Source of the DNA: Sporosarcina limicola
Lineage (GTDB): Bacteria > Bacillota > Bacilli > Bacillales_A > Planococcaceae
Direction: 5' to 3'
NCBI RefSeq assembly: GCF_014873855.1
Contig: NZ_JADBEL010000029.1
Location: forward strand, 1 to 43,070
DNA length: 43,070 nt
In this document: positions 1 through 9,097 of the stretch, one piece after another
Layout of the letters: the number at the start of each line of letters is the position of its first letter
How positions within the stretch are numbered: position 1 is the stretch's first letter
Made by a program: the position numbers and the translations under genes
Notes under the pieces: model-generated
Databases searched by the model: none
The model's input: only the letters and a program-made list of their open reading frames with translations
Told to the model about the DNA's origin: nothing

Positions 1-22
1 GTACTCCATTTTTACTTGTCAT
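1..22 (-). CDS. 5' end of a leftward gene cut by the window edge
   Basis: Read on the minus strand, an ATG at 22-20 follows GGAGG with about 8 bases of spacing, and the frame stays open to the window edge (MTSKNGV). Only seven codons are visible, so the product cannot be named. The strong ribosome binding site is the only support. Confidence 0.5.
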
Positions 23-120
23 TTGAGTCGCCTCCGTATAATTTACTTAATCATATCACGTTAGCTATCTACGACTTCTATCCTAACAGAGGGGGTTATC
101 AAGTTAGGGAGTGTGTCATA

Positions 121-369
121 ATGGTAGAAATAACGACTACTGTCGAAATAGTTCCATATAATTAGCAATGGAAAGTAGCATTTGAAAAGATAAAAGAGAG
201 GTTTCTTAGAATTCAACTTTTTTATCAGGGACAAAGCTATCTTATCGTTGTTCCAAAGTATGGTGAGGTTACAATTACTTATGCTGTTTCTAAATTTGAA
301 TTGGTTTATAAATCTCTATATTATTCCTTTATAAGTAGGATTAATATATACTTTAAGGTGAGTAGGTGA
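121..369 (+). pseudogene. small ORF interrupted by an in-frame amber codon
   Basis: An ATG at 121 follows GGGAG and opens a frame that stops at TAG (163-165) after 14 codons. The same frame then continues for 67 codons to the TGA at 367, and the peptide looks protein-like (EKIKERFLRIQLFYQGQSY). It runs straight into the start of the next gene, so it looks like the former first gene of that operon, now broken by one nonsense mutation. The family is not recognised. It could also be chance openness in AT-rich DNA. Confidence 0.35.
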
Positions 370-917
370 TGAAAATGGAGACCCAATCATCGATTGATGT
401 GAATGAAGTTATTATAGAAAGAATACAACGTATCTTTGATGTCGCTGAAGAGTATGGGTTGCTAGGGATAGTGAGGGAAAATTTAGTTATTCATTCATCT
501 GAGGAATCGGATAAAATAGCTTATACTTTGGATGTATCAAAAGCAAAGTTCGGACAATATCTAGGGTTTCAAATGAAGTTAAATGAAGATGCTTTTGCTA
601 ACGCTAAAGATCTCTCTATAACAAAATTACGTAGCTATTCATACCATGGATTCCACTTAGAGAATCCTAATAAACATTTTATAAGATTTGATTACGAACC
701 TTTTAAAGAAAGATATGCGCCAGTACATATAAATGCTTATAAGCAAAAATGGGGAGATCATTTAGTATTTCCGGATGATACTAATTTAGATATTTCAAAA
801 ATGAGTAGTCCCATAGCTATGAAGATTTTTAATCGCTATGCAAAAGATAAAGGCGATTTTCCTACTAACCAAGAAACTAATCAACCATATGTAGAGATAA
901 TTAAAAATGGGAGGTAA
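369..917 (+). CDS. hypothetical protein, first gene of a two-gene operon
   Basis: A 182-residue soluble protein with no signal peptide or membrane segment. The start at ATG 369 follows GGTGAGTAGG; a GTG one codon earlier is possible. The centre reads FIRFDYEP followed by PVHINAY and a WGDHL segment, which weakly recalls the RYDY...HLHVN pattern of TumE/DUF6516 proteins, but the match is too weak for a name. Its stop lies 2 bases before the next start, so the two genes are surely co-transcribed. The function is unknown; a toxin-antitoxin or conflict role would be guesswork based on position beside Wadjet. Confidence 0.75.
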   Translation: MKMETQSSIDVNEVIIERIQRIFDVAEEYGLLGIVRENLVIHSSEESDKIAYTLDVSKAKFGQYLGFQMKLNEDAFANAKDLSITKLRSYSYHGFHLENPNKHFIRFDYEPFKERYAPVHINAYKQKWGDHLVFPDDTNLDISKMSSPIAMKIFNRYAKDKGDFPTNQETNQPYVEIIKNGR

Positions 918-919
918 AA

Positions 920-1480
920 ATGATGAGTGAAATAAAGTCTGTTTATATTGAAAACGTGAAATACTGTGTCGACAATGGAATCAATAAATTAATTATGTTT
1001 ATTAAAGATGAAAAGTCTATTTTAGAAGTGAAGTCATATTTAGAGGGAAATGAAATTGAAATAGAGTTAATTGCCATTACATTTCCTGCTAACGAAAAAA
1101 TGTATGTTTTAGATGAGGACGATGAATTGAGTGAATTTGTTCCGGGGGCAGCTGATGGTAATAAAATCAGATGTATATTGAAAGAAAATAAGATTCCATT
1201 AGTCTCCAGTGCATTACCATTTGAAGGCATTGTTATCCCAGGAGATAATTTTAATCCATATAAAATTATAGAGCAAACTTTGAATATGGTAAATCCAGGA
1301 CTTCCCAATCTCGTACAAGCATTATTAGTTGCAACTGACAGTGGTCTTGTAGTACCTAAAGAACGAGTCTTAGTTATGAATGCTGGATTAGCTATTGATG
1401 TATTAAGTACGAATACCAGATTCCTGTTTCATCCGGAAGAGGGAATGCAAATTAACAAAGTTATTCATATATATAAATAA
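920..1480 (+). CDS. pyruvate kinase C-terminal-like (PK_C fold) protein
   Basis: A 186-residue protein behind a good GGGAGG site. Its layout resembles the stand-alone pyruvate-kinase alpha/beta (PK_C) domain family: an N-terminal helix and strand (KYCVDNGINKLIMFI), a second strand (IELIAITF), an EKG-like KENKIPLVSSALPF segment near residue 95, a helix with IIEQTLNMVNPGLPNLVQAL, then ATDSGLV and a final strand pair ending NKVIHIYK. Free-standing PK_C proteins have no established reaction; the fold binds small allosteric ligands in pyruvate kinase. It is the second gene of the operon and is followed directly by a terminator. The family call is by pattern recognition only. Confidence 0.65.
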   Translation: MMSEIKSVYIENVKYCVDNGINKLIMFIKDEKSILEVKSYLEGNEIEIELIAITFPANEKMYVLDEDDELSEFVPGAADGNKIRCILKENKIPLVSSALPFEGIVIPGDNFNPYKIIEQTLNMVNPGLPNLVQALLVATDSGLVVPKERVLVMNAGLAIDVLSTNTRFLFHPEEGMQINKVIHIYK

Positions 1481-1840
1481 GCAAGGAAGCCAACCGGACT
1501 CCTTGCTTTTCTTTTTAACGTATTCTTTTGTAGAACTTTCCTTTGAAATTTGATTGATAAAAGGTTTATTATTTAAAGAGCTTTCGGATGAAGAAAGATG
1601 ATTTAAATCTTCCATTGACCCATTGAAGTTAATGAATGTATCAAGCGTATTGATCCACTTATCGTGAACATTTTCTGGCATGTTTGTAGATAAAGACTTA
1701 TTTTCAATAAAACTTGAAGTATTGATTTTATACTCATCCTCTAATTGAAGCAATTCTTCGCGTGCGGCGGCAGGTTGAATCTTGAAATTTTCAGCAGGTA
1801 AAACATCCTTTAATTGATCTAACATATTTTCGATGTTCAT
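1403..1840 (-). CDS. small SMI1-like N-terminal protein, possibly degraded at its 3' end
   Basis: The start is convincing: AGAGGGTG lies about 5 bases before ATG 1840. The first 45 residues (MLDQLKDVLPAENFKIQPA followed by AAREELLQLEDEY) recall the N-terminus of SMI1/KNR4-type proteins, where an amphipathic helix pair precedes the core. After that the sequence is low-complexity and serine-rich, and no SMI1 core is visible. The last 26 codons run antisense to the end of the PK_C-like gene and through its terminator, so the natural stop may have been lost. It is either a small lineage-specific protein or a decayed immunity-type gene. Confidence 0.4.
   Translation of the reverse strand: MNIENMLDQLKDVLPAENFKIQPAAAREELLQLEDEYKINTSSFIENKSLSTNMPENVHDKWINTLDTFINFNGSMEDLNHLSSSESSLNNKPFINQISKESSTKEYVKKKSKESGWLPCLFIYMNNFVNLHSLFRMKQESGIRT
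1480..1517 (+). terminator. intrinsic terminator of the two-gene operon
   Basis: AGCAAGGA and TCCTTGCT form an 8-bp stem around a 12-base loop, followed by a T-rich run. The stem begins at the last base of the upstream stop codon. Confidence 0.8.
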
Positions 1841-2338
1841 ATATACACCCTCTTTTCATTTAGTGTACCTACTATTTAGATTAATAATACATCAAGTAGT
1901 GTAAAACTTAAAGAAATATCACTTTTAAAACCATTATCTAACAAATTGAAGCAATGAAATGTGAAAATGAAATACTGTATTTTTGAATAATGTCCTTAGG
2001 TTAAATCGTATAGAATTACACGAAATGAAGATGCATTGTAAGTGTTGGTATTATTATATGCAATTATTTAAAATGTATGAAACAAAAGAACATAAAAAAT
2101 ATGCAAACCTCATCTAGCTGTATCGCAAGGAATCCTATTATTGGAAGGAAGATCAAAGGCCAGCAAATACAAATTGCATAAAAAGTGATGTTAGTGTATT
2201 AAATACAATACAAGTGGACCGCAAATCAGTCTTGGTTGTCCGTGATATAAACATGTCAATGAATAGGGCGAAGATTTTTGATAGGCAGGTCATGAAAGTA
2301 CGCTAATGGTACAAGTATTCTGAAGAGGAGGGTTCATA
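1841..2338. other. intergenic region upstream of Wadjet holding an amber-interrupted ORF
   Basis: A frame opens at ATG 2073, meets TAG at 2115-2117 after 14 codons, and continues for 62 codons to TAA 2304-2306. The downstream part reads like protein (LYRKESYYWKEDQRP, VDRKSVLVVRDINMSMNRAK). There is no clear ribosome binding site and no recognised family. It may be a decayed small gene. The last 30 bases hold the Wadjet ribosome binding site. No terminator or tRNA is seen. Confidence 0.3.
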
Positions 2339-3811
2339 ATGGAAGAGCAATTTAAAAAAGTACAAGAAGCGTCTTATTTATCGACAGAGAAGAGTTGGGC
2401 TTATCGTGCTATTCTACGATTCTTTTATGTTCAGCACGAGCGAATGCGAGAGTTTCTATTACCTGAAGAGGTTTTTACAGATTTGAAGAAGAGTGTTTCC
2501 TTTCATGAATATACAATAGAGGAACTTCATGTTGATCTTGGTACCCTTGTTAGATGGGGAAATCTCCATGCGCAGCAGGAAAGTGGTAATGTAAAAACAA
2601 TTGAAGAGTATAAGAGAAAAAGATTTAGCTATCAGTGCACGCCATATACTGTCGAATTTGAACGTATGCTTACCAATTTTGAGCAGATGGGAGATACGTT
2701 CGGTGGTTCTCTTGAAAAAACGCAATTTGAACGGCTATATCAATCGTTACAAAAAGTAGTACATTCAGATGCCGATAACGATGAGGCATGTGCGCAGAAC
2801 TGGGATGATGTGTTGACATATTTCAAGAAAATCACACAAAATACGTCCGATTACTTTGCTTATCTTAGAAGTGAAGACGCAAATGAACAAATGAGGTCGG
2901 AAGCGTTTCTTTTGTATAAAGATCAATTTACGACGTACTTACGGGATTTCATCATTTCTTTACAACGAACTGCCTCACGAATCCAAGAGTTGCTTAATTC
3001 TATGAAGTTAGATTCTATGAATGCTTTCTTTGAGAAAGTTATAAAGCATGAAGAAAAAACATTTCGCTTCGAACAAATTGGGACAGATCCTTATGTGGAA
3101 TTGGTGGCTAAATGGGAGAGTTTAAAAGATTGGTTTACTAGTGGTGAAAATAGCCAGTACGAAACCTTGCAGCGGCAAACGAACGATGCAATACGACGGA
3201 TTACACGTATCGTTCAGCGGTTGGGAGAGCGAAGTCAGCAGTTTCGAAGCAGAAAAGACGATTATTTGCACCTAGCGAATTGGTTTGAACAATTGGAGTC
3301 CATTGAACAGGCTCATGAGTTATCGGCTGTCGTTTTCGGTGTTTTTCATACACGCCATTTCCATGTGGATGATAATCTACCGACGGATGATATTTACACG
3401 GATATATGGAATGAAAACCCGATGAACCACGAAACATTACCCAAAATAAGGGCATTTCGAGAAAGGACAAAAGCAACAGAAATGGCGGATCACAGCAGCA
3501 AAAAAGAAGCGATGAAACGTCGTGTATTAGAAGAAAGAAAACAAGAACAAAAGGTGATTGAAAGTTATATGAGAGAAAAAGAAATAGTTCTAGACGAGCT
3601 GCCGGTCATTGAACCATATGTAAGGAAGTTGCTCCTCACCTGGATTGGAAAAGCAATGGTTAGAGAAGATCGAACAATCAAAACGGAGTTCGGAACAAAA
3701 GTAAAAGTAATTCTTTCCAAGCATGAGAACATTCAACTGAAGTGTGATGATGGAGTATTGGAAATGCCAAATGCACGCTTCGTTTTTATAAAGGATGGTG
3801 TAAACGGTTGA
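2339..3811 (+). CDS. jetA: Wadjet type II kleisin-like subunit JetA (DUF2397/TIGR02677)
   Basis: A 490-residue protein, the usual size for this family, starting at ATG 2339 six bases after GAGGAGGG. It is soluble and mostly helical: an N-terminal winged-helix-like region (about 15-90), a central helical bundle, a charged lysine/arginine/glutamate helix around 385-425, and a C-terminal beta-rich end (TEFGTKVKVILS). In characterised Wadjet systems JetA is the kleisin (MukF-like) that closes the SMC ring and recruits JetB. It is the first of four genes whose order and lengths match type II Wadjet; its stop overlaps the next start by 4 bases. Identification rests on the operon as much as on this sequence. 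Confidence 0.9.
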   Translation: MEEQFKKVQEASYLSTEKSWAYRAILRFFYVQHERMREFLLPEEVFTDLKKSVSFHEYTIEELHVDLGTLVRWGNLHAQQESGNVKTIEEYKRKRFSYQCTPYTVEFERMLTNFEQMGDTFGGSLEKTQFERLYQSLQKVVHSDADNDEACAQNWDDVLTYFKKITQNTSDYFAYLRSEDANEQMRSEAFLLYKDQFTTYLRDFIISLQRTASRIQELLNSMKLDSMNAFFEKVIKHEEKTFRFEQIGTDPYVELVAKWESLKDWFTSGENSQYETLQRQTNDAIRRITRIVQRLGERSQQFRSRKDDYLHLANWFEQLESIEQAHELSAVVFGVFHTRHFHVDDNLPTDDIYTDIWNENPMNHETLPKIRAFRERTKATEMADHSSKKEAMKRRVLEERKQEQKVIESYMREKEIVLDELPVIEPYVRKLLLTWIGKAMVREDRTIKTEFGTKVKVILSKHENIQLKCDDGVLEMPNARFVFIKDGVNG

Positions 3812-4980
3812 ATGAGCGGGGTGAAACTTTTGATGAGCAGGCAGTTGAGGCGCTGGGAATTTTATTTGAACAGTTTTGGGTTTTACGTGTTGATGAACCG
3901 GACGTTTATAAAAAGATTAGAGAACGGGAACATATATTGAAGCGGTATATTAGTGATAAGTTCGGATTTGATTTGATTATCCACCAGCATTTCATCAAAC
4001 TCGAAAAAATACCGGTAGACCCTAAAAGTTGGATGGGCATTCAGGCATTTATGGACCCGATGGATTATGCAATCTTTTGCTGTATTTTAGCATTTACGGA
4101 ACAACGATCGGTTGACGAGCAATTTCTACTATCCGATTTGACGGAAAGTGCCCAAGAAATATACCCTGGGGAGCTTCCACTTGATTGGACAAACTACCAA
4201 CACCGTCGTTCACTAGTACGGGCGCTGAAAGAAATTGTTAAGTTGAAGTTAATTGCGACAATCGATGGAAACCTTGAATCGTTTCAGTCGAACGAGGAAG
4301 AAGAGGTGCTTTACGAAGTTACGGTATATGTACGATATTTTATGAGATCGTATCCAGACGACTTGTTCCGGTTTAAAACGCTAGAAGAAATTCTTGAGCG
4401 TGAGTGGTTGCGTCATCCGGACGATCGGCGGCGTAAACGGGTTTATAGAAAGTTACTTTTTTCACCGATTGTCCATCGGGAAAGTGAAGAAGATCCCGAT
4501 TTTGCCTATATTCGTAATTACCGTAACCGGTTACGCGATGACTTGGAAACAACCACGCCGTTTCGGTTAGAAGTGTTTAAGAATGCGGCACTTTTGACGT
4601 TAACAGAAAAGAAAAGGCGTTATACGTTATTACCAGATCAAAGAGGAATTAGTGATGTAGCACTCCATACAATGGCCCATCTGCGCGGTAAAGAAGAATG
4701 GGAACCGACAGAACTTGGCACAATTCGTCTACCCGCTTCAACGCTCAATCAAATTGTGCGAGAAACAAAAGAAATTTATGGACACGGCTGGAGCAAACAA
4801 CACCGTGAAGAAACGGTTGAGGAAACGACCAAACAACTTTTGGAACTTTGGTACGAGTGGGACTTGGCGGAAATTGAAGAAGAGGACAACGGAATGATTA
4901 TTATCAAATCTGGGGCAGGTAGAATGATTGGACATTATCCAAAAGACTATTTAATAGAAAGAAGTGAAAAGAATCTATGA
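3808..4980 (+). CDS. jetB: Wadjet type II KITE-like subunit JetB (DUF2398/TIGR02678)
   Basis: A 390-residue protein starting at the TTG at 3808, which overlaps the jetA stop. Conserved-looking patches include an N-terminal helical region with FEQFWVLRVDEPDVY, a central winged-helix segment (YQHRRSLVRALKEIVKLKLI), an RRKRVYRKLLFSP block near 210-220, and a C-terminal part with WEPTELGTIRLP. In Wadjet this subunit is the MukE/KITE-type partner that binds the kleisin and DNA. The frame overlaps jetC by 4 bases (ATGA type), so translation is likely coupled. Confidence 0.9.
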   Translation: MNERGETFDEQAVEALGILFEQFWVLRVDEPDVYKKIREREHILKRYISDKFGFDLIIHQHFIKLEKIPVDPKSWMGIQAFMDPMDYAIFCCILAFTEQRSVDEQFLLSDLTESAQEIYPGELPLDWTNYQHRRSLVRALKEIVKLKLIATIDGNLESFQSNEEEEVLYEVTVYVRYFMRSYPDDLFRFKTLEEILEREWLRHPDDRRRKRVYRKLLFSPIVHRESEEDPDFAYIRNYRNRLRDDLETTTPFRLEVFKNAALLTLTEKKRRYTLLPDQRGISDVALHTMAHLRGKEEWEPTELGTIRLPASTLNQIVRETKEIYGHGWSKQHREETVEETTKQLLELWYEWDLAEIEEEDNGMIIIKSGAGRMIGHYPKDYLIERSEKNL

Positions 4981-7900
4981 ATGATAAATGGAAAATGAAT
5001 CGAGCAGGTCTATTAAATTTTTGGTATTACGATGAAGAAACATTTGACTTTGAAAACGGAAAACTATTACTTCGGGGAAGTAACGGCTCTGGAAAATCGG
5101 TGACGATGCAGAGCTTCTTGCCCATTTTATTGGACGGTAAAAAATCGCCGGACCGATTAGATCCTTTCGGTTCGAGATCCCGTAGAATGGAAGACTATTT
5201 ACTTGGGGAAAAAGAGATTACGAATCGGGAAGAACGCACGGGCTATTTGTTTATCGAATATAAAAAAGAAAATACGAATCAGTACATAACAACGGGTATC
5301 GGGATGCAGGCTAAACGTAATCGTCCATTGAAATCGTGGGGGTTTGTCATCACGGATAACAGAAGGATTGGCTATGATTTCGATTTATATAAAAAGGAAA
5401 GTCAGGGAGGGGATAAAGTCAAAATCCCTCGGTCACAAGTGGAATTAGAAAATGCAATCGGCAACGGTGGTGAGGTCGTCAAAACCAACCAGGAATATAT
5501 GGAACTCGTCAATAAACATGTATTTGGCTTCTCGACAACAGAAGCCTATGAAGATCTCATTAAACTGCTCATTCAACTTCGTAGCCCCAAGTTGTCAAAA
5601 GACTATAAGCCGACAGTTATCTATGAAATATTGGAAGAAGCTTTGCCTCCTTTATCTGATGAAGATCTTCGGTATTTGTCAGATTCGATTGAGCAAATGG
5701 ATCAAACGAAACAGCAAATTGAACAGCTTGATAGGGAAGTCGTTGCACTAAGGAAATTGTTAAAATCCTACGATGCATACAACCATCGCATATTATATGA
5801 TCAAGTGAATGAGCTGAAAAAAACAAATAACCAAGTGAGAAAGGAACAAGATGAGCAACAGCGACTAGTGAAAGAAATCCAGAATCTTGAACTGGAAATT
5901 GAACAGTTGACGATAGAAATCCAGGGGTTGGAGCATAGTGAGGAGTCGTTGAAATCCACAAGCAAACGACTCCAAACTCACCGGATTTGGTCATTAGAGG
6001 ATGAGCGTGCAAAGGAACAAAAGGAATGCGATCGATATAAAGGAGAACAGGCTAGAAAAGATGACCGACTGGAAGGGTATTTGAAAAAAGAGCGTCAAAG
6101 TATGCAGAAGAAAAGCGAATTGAAGAACGCGATTGATTCGCAATCAAATGAATTGGCCGAGCATTTGGAAGAGATGTCCTATGGAAGTGAGCAAAGTGCT
6201 TTTGGGGGTCACGAACAAAATGTTCTTGATTTTAACCGGTATCGTACGGAGCAATTCCCTTTTGATATGTGGAAACAAGAAGTGAATGCTCATAATGAAC
6301 TACTCGAGCTTGCCGCCATGAAAATACAAGAGTTCGAACAGTTGAAAGAGAAAATTCAACAGAAGCAAAAAGATATTGGTGATGCTGAGTTTGAGCGCGA
6401 CAAATACAGAGATGACGAAAAAAGCTGGCTGAACACGTTTACCGAAGATAAGCAAAAGAAAATAAGTGAAATCCATGAATGGTCTGTATCCAATAATCAG
6501 TATGAAATAGATGATGCGGCATATCAAAAGTTGGCAAGGACGATTGAAGAATTGTATGAACCGCATTCATATGGTGAATTGAAAAGTGGTTTCCATTCAA
6601 TTGTCCATTCTTTTGACGAAGCACTTCATCTGTCTAAGCTGAAAATTGAAAACGATATCGAAGTACAAGGAGACAAGAAACAAAAGAAACTTAAAGAACT
6701 CGCTATGCGTAAAATTCAAAAAGATCCCGAACCGGATCGACATCCCGACACGATAGAAGCACGTAAAAAACTTTCGGAAAAAGGGGAGATATTCGCCTCT
6801 TTTTATGAAGTGATTGAGTTCCAACCTCATGTTTCTGATGAAGTGCAAAAACGGATTGAAAGTGCATTGATTGAAACAGGATTACTGGATGCGCTCGTTA
6901 CGAATAGAAATGTTCAAATTGAGCATGACCGGATATTGAAACCTCAACCCAACTTGTTAGCAAATACACTTGCGGACTTTATTAGAGTGGACAGTGAACA
7001 AACGGTCATTCAGGCAGAACGTGTGGAAGAGATATTACAAAGTATTTTGATAGGGAAGGAAGAGGGACTTATTCAACTTGACGTTGACGGGTCTTACCGA
7101 ATCGGCATAGTAGACGGTCATGCGGTTCCGGTCGATGAGGTCCGATATGTCGGTCGTGAAGCGCGCAAACGTTATCGTGAAACGCTTATTCAGCAATTGG
7201 AAATGGAACTTGTAGACATTGAAAGTACTATTAGACATTTCAACGGGAAAAAGGCGGATCTTATCCGTAAGCTTGATGATTCAACCGCTGCGTGGCTTCG
7301 CTTTCCTTTAGATGATGACCTACAATCGAGTTATAACTATATGTTGGATGCGCGTAAAGGGGTCAAGTTTCATAATGGAAGAATCGAAAAGCTATCTGAG
7401 GAAAGGCTTCGTTTGGATGAGGATTTTCAAGTAATGAGAATAGAAATTCATGAAAAAACACATTCTTTTACACTTGAACAAACATCAATTGCATATAAAG
7501 AGGCATTAAAGCATTCTCGTGTTTATGAAAATAGCTTGAATGACTTTCATCGAATGCATCAGAGTTTTCTCCACAAATTAGGGAGTTTGGATAGTGCACA
7601 AGATTTATTAAAGGAAGTCCAGTTTGAGATAGATGAATTGAAAGGCGAGCTAATCATTTTAAGTGGTAAAATTGACATTGCCGAAAAAAGTATTAAGCAA
7701 ATGGATGAGGAATTAGCCTTAGAAGGTGCAGAGGATATTCGCAAACAAATTCGCAAAGTACAAGCAGAACTATCCGAGGTTGAGAGCAGTCTAGCAGATA
7801 AGAACAAGACGCTTCCGGCGCGAAATGAGCGTAGGAAATCTTTGGAGGCTGCAATGGGGTTATCCATTGAACAGCTAATGTTTTGGGAGAACATGCAAAG

Positions 7901-9092
7901 TAGTTGGACAAAAGCTGTCGGGTTGGAATTGAAAAAAGGTTTCATTGAAATTGAAGAAATGGATGTATTGGACATTTCGCGCATTGAGGCAGGCTTGTCT
8001 TTAGATGCCTCGAAGGATAAAAGTCACATAGAATCGAAACTTACAAAAGACTTTTTCGAAGTTTCAACCGATTTGACAGAACACCGCATGAGAGAGAGTG
8101 GAGCAGAAATCCCAGTTGAACCATGGATGCAAGATGTACAATCGGTTGAATGGCAGTCAATCATTGACCAATGGAAACAAAAGACGACTCGTCGGATTAT
8201 CGAATTTGATAAAAGAGGTGTTCAGGTGAATCCCTATGTATTATTTCGAGAGGTGTCACAGGAACAATTCATTCAAGAAAATAGATTAAACGAACAAGAC
8301 AAAGAGCTGTACGAAGAAATTCTGTTCAACTCTGTTGGTAACAAGCTGCGTAGCCGTATTAGGCGTGCGGAACAATGGACGGATAAAATGAGGAAGTTGA
8401 TGGAGAGCAGAGACTCTTCGTCTGGTTTGAAGTTTTCAATTAAATGGCGCCCGAAAACAGCAGATTCTGAACAAGAAATGGATACAAAAGATCTTGTGAT
8501 GATGTTAAAGCAAGATGCCAATTTATTGAAAGATGAAGATCTTGAACGTATAACGAGTCATTTTCGTTCGAAAATCCAATCTGCTAAGTCATGGATTGAG
8601 GAAAAAGGGGATGGACAGACACTTCTTCAAGTGCTAAAAGGCGTTCTGGATTACAGGAAGTGGTTTTCGTTTGTTCTTTACTATGAGCGAACAAATGAAC
8701 CAAGACGTGAGCTGACGAATCACAAGTTCTTTACATTTAGCGGTGGGGAAAAAGCAATGGCGATGTATATACCGTTATTTACAGCTTGTTATTCACGTTA
8801 TCAGGAGGCGGACGCTTCGGCACCGTATATCATTTCACTCGACGAAGCCTTTGCCGGAGTTGATGAAAATAACATTAAGGAAATGTTTGAGATTGTGGAA
8901 CATCTTGACTTTGACTACATTATGAATTCCCAAGTGTTGTGGGGCGATTACGAAACAATCAAATCGCTAGCAATCTGCGAGCTTATTCGACCGAAAAATG
9001 CTGACTTCGTAACGGTAATTCGTTATAAGTGGGACGGTCAAACGTTAATTGAAGTACCGGATGGGGAGAAGCAGAGTATTGTGACGAGGTGA
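4977..9092 (+). CDS. jetC: Wadjet type II SMC-like ATPase JetC (TIGR02680)
   Basis: A 1371-residue MukB-like SMC protein. The N-terminal head carries a Walker A motif, GSNGSGKS, at residues 34-41. Two long coiled-coil arms rich in Glu/Lys/Gln follow (about 230-520 and 730-960) around a hinge-like globular region near 600-700. The C-terminal head has the ABC signature FSGGEKA near residue 1254 and Walker B IISLDEAF with the catalytic Glu near 1290. All ATPase elements are intact. In Wadjet the JetABC motor extrudes DNA loops, senses small closed circles by stalling, and hands them to JetD. No frameshift is seen across 4.1 kb, so the motor should be functional. Confidence 0.95.
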   Translation: MNDKWKMNRAGLLNFWYYDEETFDFENGKLLLRGSNGSGKSVTMQSFLPILLDGKKSPDRLDPFGSRSRRMEDYLLGEKEITNREERTGYLFIEYKKENTNQYITTGIGMQAKRNRPLKSWGFVITDNRRIGYDFDLYKKESQGGDKVKIPRSQVELENAIGNGGEVVKTNQEYMELVNKHVFGFSTTEAYEDLIKLLIQLRSPKLSKDYKPTVIYEILEEALPPLSDEDLRYLSDSIEQMDQTKQQIEQLDREVVALRKLLKSYDAYNHRILYDQVNELKKTNNQVRKEQDEQQRLVKEIQNLELEIEQLTIEIQGLEHSEESLKSTSKRLQTHRIWSLEDERAKEQKECDRYKGEQARKDDRLEGYLKKERQSMQKKSELKNAIDSQSNELAEHLEEMSYGSEQSAFGGHEQNVLDFNRYRTEQFPFDMWKQEVNAHNELLELAAMKIQEFEQLKEKIQQKQKDIGDAEFERDKYRDDEKSWLNTFTEDKQKKISEIHEWSVSNNQYEIDDAAYQKLARTIEELYEPHSYGELKSGFHSIVHSFDEALHLSKLKIENDIEVQGDKKQKKLKELAMRKIQKDPEPDRHPDTIEARKKLSEKGEIFASFYEVIEFQPHVSDEVQKRIESALIETGLLDALVTNRNVQIEHDRILKPQPNLLANTLADFIRVDSEQTVIQAERVEEILQSILIGKEEGLIQLDVDGSYRIGIVDGHAVPVDEVRYVGREARKRYRETLIQQLEMELVDIESTIRHFNGKKADLIRKLDDSTAAWLRFPLDDDLQSSYNYMLDARKGVKFHNGRIEKLSEERLRLDEDFQVMRIEIHEKTHSFTLEQTSIAYKEALKHSRVYENSLNDFHRMHQSFLHKLGSLDSAQDLLKEVQFEIDELKGELIILSGKIDIAEKSIKQMDEELALEGAEDIRKQIRKVQAELSEVESSLADKNKTLPARNERRKSLEAAMGLSIEQLMFWENMQSSWTKAVGLELKKGFIEIEEMDVLDISRIEAGLSLDASKDKSHIESKLTKDFFEVSTDLTEHRMRESGAEIPVEPWMQDVQSVEWQSIIDQWKQKTTRRIIEFDKRGVQVNPYVLFREVSQEQFIQENRLNEQDKELYEEILFNSVGNKLRSRIRRAEQWTDKMRKLMESRDSSSGLKFSIKWRPKTADSEQEMDTKDLVMMLKQDANLLKDEDLERITSHFRSKIQSAKSWIEEKGDGQTLLQVLKGVLDYRKWFSFVLYYERTNEPRRELTNHKFFTFSGGEKAMAMYIPLFTACYSRYQEADASAPYIISLDEAFAGVDENNIKEMFEIVEHLDFDYIMNSQVLWGDYETIKSLAICELIRPKNADFVTVIRYKWDGQTLIEVPDGEKQSIVTR

Positions 9093-9097
9093 TCGGA

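Noticed and set aside
7559..7984. Long leftward frame inside jetC
   Set aside because: Mirror of the coiled-coil coding sequence; serine/leucine-rich antisense translation typical of shadow frames.
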